A stretch of 24,095 nucleotides of DNA from Sodiomyces alkalinus F11 (Eukaryota; Ascomycota; Sordariomycetes; Glomerellales; Plectosphaerellaceae). The stretch lies in NCBI RefSeq assembly GCF_003711515.1, contig NW_021167079.1, forward strand, positions 4,934,051-4,958,145, read 5' to 3'. The first letter of the stretch is position 1; each line of letters begins with the position of its first letter. The position numbers were made by a program, and so were the translations under genes. The notes beneath the pieces were generated by a model. It was not told the origin of the DNA and ran no database searches. It saw only the letters and a program-made list of their open reading frames with translations. Shown here one piece after another: positions 1 to 10,076 of the stretch.

Positions 1-81
1 AAAAAAAAAGAGAAAAAAAAAAACAAATCCTCCGCATTACTCTATATGCATCCTCCTGCAAAGGGGTCTGTCCGGGCCTAG
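1..81. other. 3' flank of the FAD oxidase gene, A-rich end
   Basis: The first 30 bases are almost pure A on the plus strand, so they are a T-rich tract just downstream of the oxidase stop codon on the minus strand. No gene is visible. T-rich stretches of this kind are common in the 3' flanks and introns of this window. Confidence 0.5.
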
Positions 82-2237
82 TCAATTCTTACGGCAAAGC
101 CTGCTGTTCTGCGAGGGCAGGTTGCCCAGGATGTTCTCGGACATCTCCCAAAACTCGGAGCCCACGGCGTTCTGCGCGTAAAAGACGTCGCGCGGGTCGT
201 ACTTCTTCTTCAGCTGCAGGGCGCGCGGGTACTTGGTGCCCCAGAAGGCCTGGGTGAAGTCGGGCTCGATGTAGTCCGACTCGGACATGTAGGCGCCGGC
301 GCCGGGGGAGACGTCGCGCCAGCGCTGCATCCAGTCGAAGGTGAGCGTGTCGCTGGCGGCCTTGATGACGGGCTCGGGCGCCGCGGGGTCCCACATGGCG
401 GCGGCGATGCAGTGCATCACCGTGTCGCGCCAGGCCGAGTTGACGGCGGTGTCCGGGTAGCCGGCGGCGGGGGCGGCGTGGATGTTGAACGCGATCACGT
501 AGTTGCCCTCCTCGACGGTTGACTTGATGGCGTCGAAGGTGGCGTTGAGCTTCGCCTCGTCCTCCCAGTTGGCGCGCGGGAAGAGGCGGCTCGCCTGGCG
601 GATGAAGTTGGAGCCCCACGGCTCCAGCGGGAACGAGGCCGCCCAGGCGTCGCGGTAGTTGTCGAAGTCGCGGAAGACGGGGCTGTAGTCCACGCCGATG
701 GCGTCGAAGCGGGCGAACAGCGGCGCCACGAGGACCCGCAGCTCGTCCGAGGTCATGCCGGGCGCGAACCAGGGGCCCATGTCGAAGTAGAAGGCGCCGG
801 GGCCCATGGCCGTGAGGCGGAAGTACTCGTAGTTGGCGTTGTCGACGGCGTACTCGACGAAGCCCTCGAAGAAGGCGCGGATGGCGGCCCAGAACTGGTC
901 GGCCGTGACGGTCGGCGTGGTCATGAGCTCAAAGGTCAGCGTGCTGACGTGGATCTTGGGGTAGGCCTTGACGGTGACCGAGGTGACCACGCCGTAGGTG
1001 GAGCCGCCGCCGCCGCGGAGGGCCCAGAACAGGTCCGGGTTCTTGGTCGCGCTGGCCGTCACGAAACGGCCGTTGGCGAGCACGACCTCGAAGGAGAGGA
1101 CGCTGTCCGAGGCCATGCCGTACAGGCCGGACAGCGGGGAGTGGCCGCCGCCGAGGATGTAGCCGCCCATGACGCCCACGGTGGCACCCTCGCCGCCGAC
1201 CACGGTGACGCCGTGGCGGTGGGCCGCTTCGTAGAGCTCGAAGGCCGGGACGCCGGCGCCGACCTTGAAGGCGGGACCCCGGTAGCCGCCGTCGGCGCGG
1301 TGGTTTTGGAAGAACTGGACCTTCCTGAAGTTGTGCGTCCAGATGGACAGCGAGCCGGCGCCGGTGGACTTGGCGCCAAAGTCGTGGCCGGTGTTCTTGA
1401 CGACGAGGCGGAGGTTCAGGTTACGGGCGAAGTTGACGGCCAGCTGCACTTGGGCCACATTGCGGGCGTCGACGACGTACGACGGCAGACCGCCGACGCG
1501 GCAGTTGGTGGCCGTCGGGTCGAGGGCCTGCGGCAGGCAGTTGCCGCCCTCGAAGAGGACGGCGTTGATGGAGGTAGGGTCTTCGATGTGGATGTACGAG
1601 TTGTTGATCCAGTTGGCGCTGATGAAGTTGCACCTGGCCTGGTCGAAATTGCCAAAGTCGTCGTAGCAGACCGACGCAAAAGGCACCGTCTTGATGAGCC
1701 TGCCGCCCAGGAGAAGCTTGAACACGTCCCAGCTGAGCTTGCCGGGGTAGAGCAGGTCGCCCGGGTAGGTCTTGCAGGGACCGAAGAGCGTCCTCTTCTC
1801 GAGGATCGAGTTCTCGTCGTCTTCCTCGTCGTCGAAGGAGAACAGGCTAATGTTGGACAACTCCAGTTCGGTGAGATTGGCAAGGACGGAATCCGTCAGC
1901 TGAGCCACCTCTTCCGGGAACAGGGTGGTGGACTCGGGAATTTCGACGGCCTCCTCGGCCGGGGCAATCGTGACTTCATCGGCCGCTGCAAAAGGAAATC
2001 AAAAACGCGGGTCAGCACGATGTGAACTGCTTTCTCCTGAGACCTGTGCTTCTCCTTCCTTTCTTGTTTCTTCCTTTTCTTGCTGGTTCTTCACTTCGTT
2101 TCGTCTTCCCTTCTTCCCCTTCGATAGTTGAACTTACGGAGCGTCTCGCCATCTACCACAATGGTCTGGGCGAGGGCCAGGTTCTGGTGGAGAGCCAAAA
2201 GGCTCACCACGGCGAGGCCCAGTTGCTTGCCAAACAT
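82..2237 (-). CDS. Secreted FAD-linked oxidase (FAD_binding_4 + BBE), isoamyl-alcohol-oxidase/AA7-like
   Basis: Two exons, 2237-2138 and 1985-82, encode 667 residues. The 152-nt intron has a GTAAGT donor and a TGCAG acceptor. The ATG at 2237 was chosen because it opens a clear signal peptide (MFGKQLGLAVVSLLALHQ, cut after about residue 23, ALA-Q), and splicing joins it in frame to the long exon. An acidic segment (DDEEDDE, about residues 84-90) ends in Lys-Arg (97-98), a candidate Kex2 site. The FAD domain follows: SYVVDARNVAQVQLAVNFAR, then KNTGHDF with His234, the residue expected to carry FAD covalently. GGYILGGGHS, LANGRFVT and WALRGGGGSTYGVV complete it. The C-terminus has the BBE signature YDPRDVFYAQNAVGSEFW (from residue 629). 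The position where bicovalent BBE enzymes have Cys is Gly (about residue 300). The family oxidises alcohols, sugars or secondary metabolites with O2, giving H2O2; the substrate cannot be read from sequence. Confidence 0.91.
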
Positions 2238-2351
2238 GATGTGCTTTTTTTTTCCTTTTTTTTTCCTTCCGAGATAAAGGAGTGGAAGCATGCAGCTAAT
2301 ACTGCAAGCGGCTGGAAAGGGAGATGGTGTCGAGAAGGAGGCGCAGGTAGT

Positions 2352-2358
2352 TTATATA
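2352..2358 (-). promoter_or_regulatory. TATA box of the FAD oxidase gene
   Basis: TATATAA reads on the minus strand about 115 nt upstream of the oxidase ATG, a sensible distance for a fungal TATA element with a 5' UTR of some 80 nt. A short A-rich leader with two nine-base A runs lies between it and the start codon. Function is inferred from position and sequence only. Confidence 0.5.
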
Positions 2359-2385
2359 AGATCAATGAGCTCCGTCCGCCAGTCC

Positions 2386-2405
2386 GTGGAGGTGGTGGGG
2401 TGGAG
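2386..2405. promoter_or_regulatory. Cluster of three CreA-type (SYGGRG) sites
   Basis: GTGGAG (2386-2391), GTGGGG (2395-2400) and GTGGAG (2400-2405) all match the degenerate CreA/Cre1 consensus SYGGRG and fall within 20 bp, about 30 bp upstream of the oxidase TATA box. CreA mediates glucose repression in filamentous fungi and often acts through close pairs of sites. The consensus is short, so only the clustering and location make this worth listing. Confidence 0.35.
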
Positions 2406-3100
2406 AGATCGACCCCGTTACCCGACAAAGGAGGATCAGCTTGAGGTCAGAGGGCAGTTGGGAGTAAGAAGAGCATGTTGGTCACAAGAATTGCGAACAT
2501 TGAATGTTTTGGCGCCGGTAAACGGGAAACGGGAATGGCCGCGCAGCAAAGCCCGCGAGTTGGTCAAAGTCATCGTGTGTCTGGGTCTTGCGATCGATAG
2601 GTAGTCAATAGTAAGGTGGTACTATGCAGTATACAGACACATCAAGTCTCGGGTCAAGGGGGTTGGGTTCTTGGCTCTTTGTGGGGGACAATGATGCCCG
2701 GACGGGGCATTTCTCACGGATATAATGCCCGCATTCGGTATTGCTATGTTGTACATACGTTCATGGCATGGCGAACACATATCATGGACAATTATAGTGA
2801 TATTGTGTTCTATATTATATCGGTTTATTTATTGAACTGCGGTTTCTTGTTTGGGCATTGAACGTCCTTTTGCATTATTGTACCACACGAGGAAATGGGG
2901 GTTGTGATGCTGTAGGAAAAAGGGGTCAGACTTGGTGCTATATTTGTCCTGCTCCCGTTTCACTTGGACCTGCGATAACTACGTTGTACGTTGTATGTAC
3001 GTTGTAAGGTAGCAGTGCTTTGCTTGTGCTAATAAACAACTAATTATACCAGTGCCGATGTTAGTACCTTACCTACCTATGTACTGCATAATATACAGGC

Positions 3101-3135
3101 CCCAGCTCTGCGCTTTACCCATTGAGCTACTCGTA
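3101..3135 (-). other. tRNA 5'-half-like fragment
   Basis: On the minus strand the segment contains TAGCTCAATGGGTAAAGCG, which resembles the D-arm region of a eukaryotic tRNA (TAGCTCA..GG.TAGAGC) with one G-to-A difference. No anticodon stem, no T-arm (GGTTCRA) and no complementary 3' acceptor strand follow, so it is not a functional tRNA. It may be a decayed tRNA or SINE head, or chance. Confidence 0.25.
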
Positions 3136-3439
3136 CATAGGTGCATAGGGGGTCTGTGTACCCCATATCGTTGTACATCCGCATATATCATATTCGTTGG
3201 GTACCTTGGATGAGATTGTTTCGCCTTCTTCTTTTTCCATGTTCCTTTTCTTTTCTTTCTCCAGGTTCTGGCTTCGTACAAGGTTATGCAGATATCATGA
3301 GGCTGAAGGATTCGGCTGCTTTGTCCATGTCCTTCTGCATGCCAATGCATGTCAATGTCAATTGGGGGCCGATGGGTGCCAGTGGGGGCCCAGGGGCACG
3401 GTTCAAGCTCCGCTGCAGGTAGACAGGCGCAGGGGAAAA

Positions 3440-3468
3440 GGGACTCGGGGACTCGGGGACTCGGGGAC
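3440..3468. repeat. Tandem repeat of an 8-bp unit
   Basis: GGGACTCG occurs three times in perfect tandem followed by a partial GGGAC. It lies in the non-coding spacer and has no visible link to a gene. Confidence 0.85.
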
Positions 3469-4854
3469 GCTAACATGAAGATTTCTCCATAAGGTACCGT
3501 ATGTATCTTCCTACGCAAACGAACCCCCAATTCTGTAGGAGAATTCCGTCATGCCACGCTAAGGTACTCAAGTGTACATACGTGCACCCAGCAAGAATTA
3601 CGAAGCAATTACGAAGTACTAGGTACGGAGTTTCTTCGATGAGCACATTCATCATGGGCGAGGCGAGCAGACTAATCAAGATGTTTCAGTCCGTGGCATC
3701 CGGAGATTTCCAGCCTTCCAGGGAACATCACAAGTTTTGCGCCTCTACCGTCTCTGTCGTTTCTTTGTCTCAATTGTCTCTTCTCATGACTTCATGATCT
3801 TGGGGTCAACTCTCCCTCGTTAATACAACCTACCTCTCCTCTGAATACCTTATATGTACTGAACCTATACCCGGTCCCGTATGTTGGTGGTATACCTATG
3901 TACAACGTGTTCTTCAACGCAAACGTGCACTGGCCCTGGCGCTGGGGGCCAATTCTGGGTCAAGATATGTACGTTGTACAGGAATCGAATATTACTCCTT
4001 ACCCTATATACCTACTTTGTACGTCGTACTCCTTGAGTCGTTACCTTGCCCTATAACGAATTACACTAAGGTACCTACTTCGCACTTGTACCTGCGGTAT
4101 CCATGCTTCTGGGGAGCCTTTCTCAGGTTGCGGTGCGGGTCCTTGTTCATACTACGACTCTAACTCCACGGGCATGACCCCTTATAAAATTGCTTTTGGT
4201 CCTCGTTACCGAGTTTGTAAAGGTATTCTGTAACGTGTATGTATGTCCTACACGTACTCCGCCGCTTTGACCTCCGGGCTCACTCTCACGCCATCAAAGC
4301 CCGTCGTCGTTCCCGGTTCTTGGGCCGCAGAACGCCACATGGTTGATCCCTGTCTCGATTTCAGGAGATCGGTGACGCCCCCTGGATGGGAAGGAACCGA
4401 GGTACACGTGTAATTATCCGCGATAGCTGTCGTGCTCCACTCTACCCCTGTTCTCTCGGCTTGGGTTTTCCTGTACACGTATATTATACATCGATGAACA
4501 GATTCGGCAGCTAGATCGAGAGATGAAATTGATAACCCAATTGATCGGGTCGATAGCCGATATATGGCAGTTGGAATAATAATTACTTTGTACTTCGTTA
4601 GATGTCTGTCGGCAGCCTCACGCTGAGGGTTACTGTCCACCGCCAGACATTGAAGTACACGTATTCTACTTGGTATTCGTGAGAACAGAAATGTCAACTC
4701 TTTTGATCAATGATGACCATCTATATCATGGGAGGGCCCAGCCCCCCGCGTCTCCTTATATACGAAGCACCTGAACACTTTTGAGGAATGCTGCTATCAA
4801 CTAATACCAAACTAGAGTCCGGGATATTTTCGCCTTCATTCTTCCTAGTCTTCT

Positions 4855-4907
4855 TCAATTTGTTTTTCCTTTTTTTCCTTTTTCTTTTTCTTTTTCTTTT
4901 TTTTTTG
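4855..4907. repeat. T/C low-complexity tract
   Basis: Runs of CTTTTT and TTTTTCC repeat through this stretch. It is pure low-complexity pyrimidine sequence on the plus strand, and it produces a spurious Lys/Arg-rich open frame on the other strand. Confidence 0.8.
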
Positions 4908-6750
4908 CCCGGGGCCCGCTCGCCCGGCACTCGCTTCCGAGGGAAGCCAATTGTCTACTAACCTAGTTTGCTAAAATTATACCGCTATACCTTCCTCTTT
5001 CTCTCTGGTTTCAGTTGGGTCTTACCATCGCATCGTGAACCTAAGGTACCTAGCCCAGGGCAAGGTCGCGAGTTGTACCTTGAAGCTTAGATAACCGTGC
5101 AAAGGCCGGCGTCCCATCGTAACGCTGTTAGCTCGCACCGGACACTGACTGCAGTGGCTCGCACTAAACAGAGCGATCCACCGGGTGACCGGGAGTCCAA
5201 TCTTTCAAGCTGTTTCCGTCTGGTCTTTCGCTTTGTTCTCGACTCGGTTGAAATTTGCCTCAACTGGGTGGCCGACGTTTGTATGCACGTTATACCCCTT
5301 TCTTTCACTGCATTTTCGCCCGTTTGTCTTCGGTTTTTATTCCCCTTTCGTTTGAGCTTGTTTCCTGGCCGACTCTTTCTTTCCCCTTCCTCACCATTCC
5401 ATATATGCCTCACCCTTCCTCCTTACAAGTTGTCCCTTTTTAGCTTACTTACCACGTACAACGTAATCATTTTTGTTTCCCGCCTAAAACTACGCCACAA
5501 GTCAATATCTTTGTCAATGTTTCTGCTTCATAACCTCTCCGTCCCGTACATTCCACCTCAACGGCGCCTCCCGTGTAGTTCCCGTGCCTCGAATTCTACA
5601 AAGCAATATCTAACGTATCCCCTACACTATCTCCCTATCTCGCGAACGGACAAAAAGGTGTGCGGCAAGGGCCGGGGAGGGAGGCGACGGGCGGTACTCG
5701 CCGCTCAAGTCGGACATGGGGTTGCTCCCGTTCAGCCCAGGCTGCCTGCCCACTGCCCCAGCCCACCTTGAGCTCAGTCCTCAGTCCCCAAGAAAGAAAG
5801 AGCCGTGTGCTCTTTGTCTCCCAAGAATCCCAGGCCTGAAAGGCTGAACCCCGCTTGCTCACTTGCAGATACGGTGTAATTACCCAACCGGGGAGAGTCA
5901 TTGAAAATCCACATGGCGTGCGTGCTAGTCCTCTCTTGCATATCATATACCCCCCAGGGGAGGGGATGTTACTCTAGTGCGGCGTCGCCCCGGCAAGTAA
6001 CAAGGTACGCCGTACGTTGTACGAACGCATTTTCGAGGCAATTTGCCGTACCCAAGGGATCGATTTGCTTTTGCTTTTTGAACACTTTCCAGGGTCTCCG
6101 GGCTTTGTCTCGTTTCTTCGTCGACGCCACCTCCCAAACTCATTGGATCGGATTCTGCTTCGACGTTGCCCGTAGACTATTAGCGGTATAGAGAGAGACC
6201 CAACCGTAAAACCTGGAACGTTGACACCGTGCCTTTACGGCACCCCGTGTGCCGGGTCGGTAGTCGTTACAACGTAGTCGTGAAGTGGGCGGAGAACGAG
6301 GTTCCGGTTAGTCAGGAAATATCTGGCTCAGAACTTTAATTCAGACCACCAAAACTTCCTCCCTTGTCTCGCTTGTCTCGCTTCATACTTGACGGTTGAC
6401 CTCCTTCATGGGGAAATACTTGTACGGACGCCTGCCCCGTGTTTGATACGGTCCGTTCCCGTCGTTTTGGTTCTTCCCTTCACTCCCCGAGTCGTCATAT
6501 TTTGTTTTCTCCCTCTTTCCCCTCACGCATCAGTTCTCTCCTTTGGCGTCGACAGCGGGCACGTTTTGAGGGTTTAGGGAACACGTCGGGAAGAGAAAAT
6601 AAGGTCGCATTCCGATATACACAGAAACCCGAGCATGATACCGGACCCTTGAGTTTGATCTTGTCGTTTCCGTTCCGTTCCGTCCCTTTTTTTTTCACCC
6701 TTCATCTTTTCGGGTTTTCTTTTCTTCTTCTTCGAAACACCTCGTCCAGC

Positions 6751-8443
6751 ATGGCCCAGGCAATCGAGGCCGCCGTCAGGGTTATCGCCCGAGCCGCTCA
6801 AGCCCAGGCTGAGGAAGGCCCTCTTGCAGGACCTGGGGCGCCTGGAGGGCCTGCAGCACCGCCCGTTTTCACCGACGATTACGAGTACCCGTACTCGCCA
6901 CTTCAACATGTCGGATTTTTCATCCTCTTCTTCTTCCCCGCGCTCGCCCTGATCGCTGTCAGCCTGCGAATCTACACCAGAATTAAGACGAAACAACCAG
7001 GATGGGGTACGTGATTGGCGGGAGGTGGCTGTTCCACGGACATGTACCAACATGAGAAGTTGAATCCGAATAACTAACTTGGAGAACCATTCCCTTAGAC
7101 GATTTCTTCATCGTGTTGGCCATGGTAAGCTCTTCCTCTTTTCTTCTTCAGCAAACCCACCTCCACTGTGTGATGTTGCAATCATGGCGGAAAAAAGAAA
7201 AAAAAAAAAACCCCGGTTGGATAGCTGATGAGTTGCTTCCTTTCGATTTCACAGCTCGACTCTCTCGCCGAGACGGGAGCCTCCTACGTAGCCATGCGCA
7301 AGGCCTTCCTCGGTGTCCACGTGTGGGATATTCCTCCCCAGGCTGATCCGAGAGAGGGCCAAAAGTGGAATTTCATCATCCAGATCCTCTACAACCCTAT
7401 CCTCGCCCTCGTCAAGACGTCCATTTTGCTCTTCCTGCTGCGCCTCGGCGGCCAGCAGCGTCGCGTCCGCTGGGCCATCCATCTCCTGAACGCCTTCAAT
7501 CTTTCGCTCATGGTGGCCATCTTCGTCACCGTCATCTTCCAATGCACGCCCGTCAGCTTCTTCTGGGAGCAGTTTGGACCGGGCGCCGACCCCAACGGCA
7601 AGTGCATCAACATGGGCGCTTTCTACGTGTCCACTTCGGCCCTCAACGTCTTGACCGACCTCCTCGTGCTGGCTCTTCCTTTTTGGATTTTCCTCGGCTT
7701 GAAGATGCCGAAGCGGGTGAAGATTGCTCTCCTCGGTGTCTTTGCGCTTGGTGGAGTGTAAGTCGTCCCTTTTTTTTCTTTCTTTCCTTTTTTTTTTTCT
7801 TTTTCTTTTCGTCGTTTCGCATTCGCTCCACAAGGGTCGTCAAACTAACTCGGGGTATTTCTTTTTTTTCTTTTTTTCTTTCTTTTTTTCAAGTGTCACC
7901 ATCATCAGTATCTTGCGTCTCGTCTGGATGATCGACGTCTCCTTTTACCCAATGGGCCCCGACCCGACGTACGACATCCGCTTCACCTACTCGGCCGTCG
8001 AGACGAACCTGGCCATCATCGCCGCCTCGGCGCCCGCCCTGCGCGGCCTCTTCGTCAAGTGGTTCCCCCGGATCTTCTCCTCGCTCAAGTCGACGCGGCA
8101 GCCCGGGTACGGGTACCAGGGCGGTACGGGAGACAAGAAGCAGTCGAGGGGCCACAACACGGGCACCCTGGGCAGCCACCTCCAGACCAACGGAGACTCG
8201 TCGTTCCAGATGAAGAACATGAAGAGCGGCGTCCGGTCCACCATGGGCGGCAGCTCCCCGACGACCAGCGAGGAGGAGATTATGCGGTACAACGGGATCA
8301 TGCGCACCACGGACGTCGACGTCGTCTTTGATGATAAGAGCTCGGCTAAGGGGGAGGACGGCCGTGGGAAGGTGTCCGCGGACGATCATGAGTTGGGACC
8401 CAGGGTGTACTCGGCCGCCGATCGCAGCCGGGGAAGCTTATGA
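6751..8443 (+). CDS. Fungal rhodopsin-domain (SAT4/PTH11-like) seven-TM membrane protein
   Basis: Four exons (6751-7006, 7099-7124, 7255-7757, 7894-8443) encode 444 residues. Donors are GTACGT, GTAAGC and GTAAGT; acceptors are TTAG, ACAG and CAAG. Exon 2 is only 26 nt. The ATG follows a C/T-rich leader. An Ala/Pro/Gly-rich N-terminus (1-40) precedes TM1 (about 53-73). The family hallmarks are the DDFFIVLAM segment (86-94), WDIP (118-121), WNFIIQILYNPILALVKTS (132-150), the loop CTPVSFFWEQ...GKC (191-211), further helices at about 216-243 and 250-272, and SAVETNLAIIAASAPALRG (295-313). The cytosolic tail (about 320-444) is polar, Ser/Gly-rich and low in complexity. This is the fungal rhodopsin family (Pfam Fung_rhodopsin) that includes PTH11-like receptors, but there is no CFEM domain at the N-terminus. 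A sensing role is inferred; the ligand is unknown. Confidence 0.93.
7764..7893 (+). repeat. T-rich low-complexity filling of the rhodopsin gene's last intron
   Basis: The 136-nt third intron is dominated by T runs interrupted by C. The long polypyrimidine tract leads directly into the CAAG acceptor at 7890-7893. Frames through it encode only Phe/Ser or Lys runs and are not real. Confidence 0.7.
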
Positions 8444-9751
8444 TTGTGTTGACCACTTGTACACGTGTACGGAGTATCATCTCGCTTGTTCTCGGTGAGG
8501 GGAACTCGTCTTAGTTGGCGCCCCCCCCCCTCTCTTCTTTTTCTTCATCTCTTTCTTCACCCCCCTAAGATTCCTTGTTGGCTCTTTTGGACGAGATTCA
8601 GGACCCTTTCCACGAAATTCTTTTTACCGATTTAATGCATATATGGGCCGAGTAGCACAGTCAGACGGAGATGATGTTTTTTAACTTGACCCCTTATTGT
8701 TGTCTCAACCATTCTGGTTAGTGCACCGTTGGAGGTAAACAATGAGATCAACCGTCAGTTATGCGAACGGCTCCATGATGATAGAGATGATGTTAGGTTG
8801 GGGCCGCGAGAAGATGACGGGGAGTTAGGAGTCAGATCTATGAGTCGCTGCACGGCTTGGTCAGTTCTTTCCTTCTACAGTACTCCAGAGTCCATGGAAA
8901 TCCCCAAGTAGGGTGGGGAACTGAATCTTTTCGTCCTGACCCTCGTCCCGTCCGGGGCATTGGCGAGAAGTCGACACAAGCCCAATGGTAGAACCGTAGA
9001 ATCGACATTGGAGAGGTCGACAGACTCGACACGGCGCATTGTTGGCTCAACCAAACTCGCTCCTCCCTTCCAGACAGGGGTCAATATAATACCCTGAGCG
9101 ATGGGGGACGCAGAAGCGAGCGCAGGAGAGGACAAGGGGAAAAGTGCGGAACCCAAGGGCATGTGCTTGGGGCCTGCATGGACGGCGTGCGGTGTACGAG
9201 GCTACGAGGTTAGGGAAGGGGGTCGTGATCGGAGTGGGGGACGCAGGTACGGACTATAATGTACAAATACAGTCGTGTGTCCCTGCGCCAAGCGGTTGCA
9301 TTGTGCATTGCGGAGAGTGAAGTGGAGGCACTAGGAAGTACCCCGTGCATATACAGTACCACACGGTGGGATTAACTGTGGACTCCATCGTGATGCTCCA
9401 CGCTCCGACTTGAATCCAACTTTGCTTTTTGCGCTGTGACCTCGCGAAAAGGAAAAGATGAAAAATAAAACAAAGTAAATAAAATAAAGTAACCGAACTA
9501 AATACTCCGTAACCAATTACAAATAAGGAATACGGAATATCTGAGATAGATAATTGGTAGACGAAAATGGCAATTTGAGACGGCTTGAAGCAAACATGAA
9601 CGAAAATGGACCAGCCGCCAGCGCATTGACTGATGGAACGAACTTCAACTCCCTTGACCCCGAGCATTCTGCGTCGCATGGATTGAAACGTTCCCCAGTT
9701 TCGAACTCCGAAGTACCCGATTACCCTTCTCCTGGGGTGCCACGTGGTATC
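8444..9751. other. Spacer between the rhodopsin gene and the small gene
   Basis: It begins with the 3' flank of the rhodopsin gene, which carries a C-run near 8520-8530 and C/T-rich sequence. It continues through mixed sequence with no supported gene and ends in an A/T-rich patch (about 9460-9560) containing TACTCCGTA (9504-9512). A 141-codon frame on the minus strand (9254-9679) has no domain and crosses the A/T-rich patch, so I do not call it. Confidence 0.55.
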
Positions 9752-10076
9752 TCAGTATGCCGGACCAGAGAACCAGCGTTTGACGGTATCCCTGAGGCGA
9801 TGGTGTTGCTGCGAATTCTGGCTGGTGTTACTTGGCCGGCGATCGATACGGTTGGCCATGCCAGCTTCGCCGCTGGTGGGTTGTCGCGTCGTGGCCATTC
9901 GATTCTTCATCCCTGTGGCAACATGAGTAAAGCACGTCGCGCGATGTTTTGATTCTTTCCCTTTTTCTTTCCCTGGGTTCGAAGCTCTCCCCCTACTTAC
10001 CCGAAGTATCCGTCCTCAGTGGGTTGTCGAGGACGGCCTGGTACTTGGCCTTGGCTCGTTCTGCGGGCGTGGACAT
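9752..10076 (-). CDS. Small two-exon gene, 78-residue basic hydrophilic protein of unknown function
   Basis: Exon 1 is 10076-10001 and exon 2 is 9912-9752, separated by an 88-nt intron with a perfect GTAAGT donor and a CACAG acceptor. Joining them gives an uninterrupted 78-residue frame with a good start context (ACCATGTCC) and a TGA stop. The N-terminus MSTPAERAKAKYQAVLDNPL looks helical and charged. The middle is polar, with Gln/Asn/His (NTSQNSQQHHR), and the end is RLRDTVKRWFSGPAY. There is no signal peptide or membrane segment. I do not recognise a family. It sits alone, with its promoter facing the downstream membrane-protein gene at 10581. In favour: exact donor, phase match and sensible composition. 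Against: shortness and no homology evidence. Probably cytosolic or nuclear if real. Confidence 0.45.

Larger units (their letters stand above)
2406..6750. other. Long spacer without a convincing gene
   Basis: About 4.3 kb separate the divergently transcribed oxidase and rhodopsin-domain genes. Open frames here are short, of low complexity or rich in unusual codons, and none shows a recognisable domain or a good start plus splice pattern. The stretch holds many short GTAC-centred words (for example 2985-3010, 3965-3977, 6012-6026), TACCT/AGGTA words, an 8-bp tandem repeat (3440-3468), a T/C-rich run (4855-4907) and a small hairpin (6238-6254, stem CGGCAC). From about 6470 to 6750 the strand becomes strongly C/T-rich, which fits the promoter and 5' UTR of the downstream gene. 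Confidence 0.6.

Noticed and set aside
949..2025. Long plus-strand open frame opposite the FAD oxidase
   Set aside because: It is the antisense shadow of the GC-rich oxidase exon, with Val/Asp/Gly-rich composition and no domain.
4248..4697. 149-codon minus-strand frame
   Set aside because: Composition matches the surrounding spacer, no motif is recognisable, and there is no promoter or splice pattern.
5097..5771. 224-codon plus-strand frame
   Set aside because: It lies in C/T-rich spacer, gives Ser/Leu/Phe/Pro low complexity and has no domain, conserved start context or splice support.
6238..6254. Hairpin with a 6-bp stem CGGCAC/GTGCCG
   Set aside because: Too short and isolated to call as a terminator or regulatory RNA in a fungal genome.
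9254..9679. 141-codon minus-strand frame
   Set aside because: It crosses an A/T-rich low-complexity patch and shows no family resemblance; the hydrophobic part comes from T-rich sequence.
9965..9985. GGTTCGAA resembling a tRNA T-loop
   Set aside because: No matching stem or other tRNA arms. It lies in the predicted intron of the small gene.
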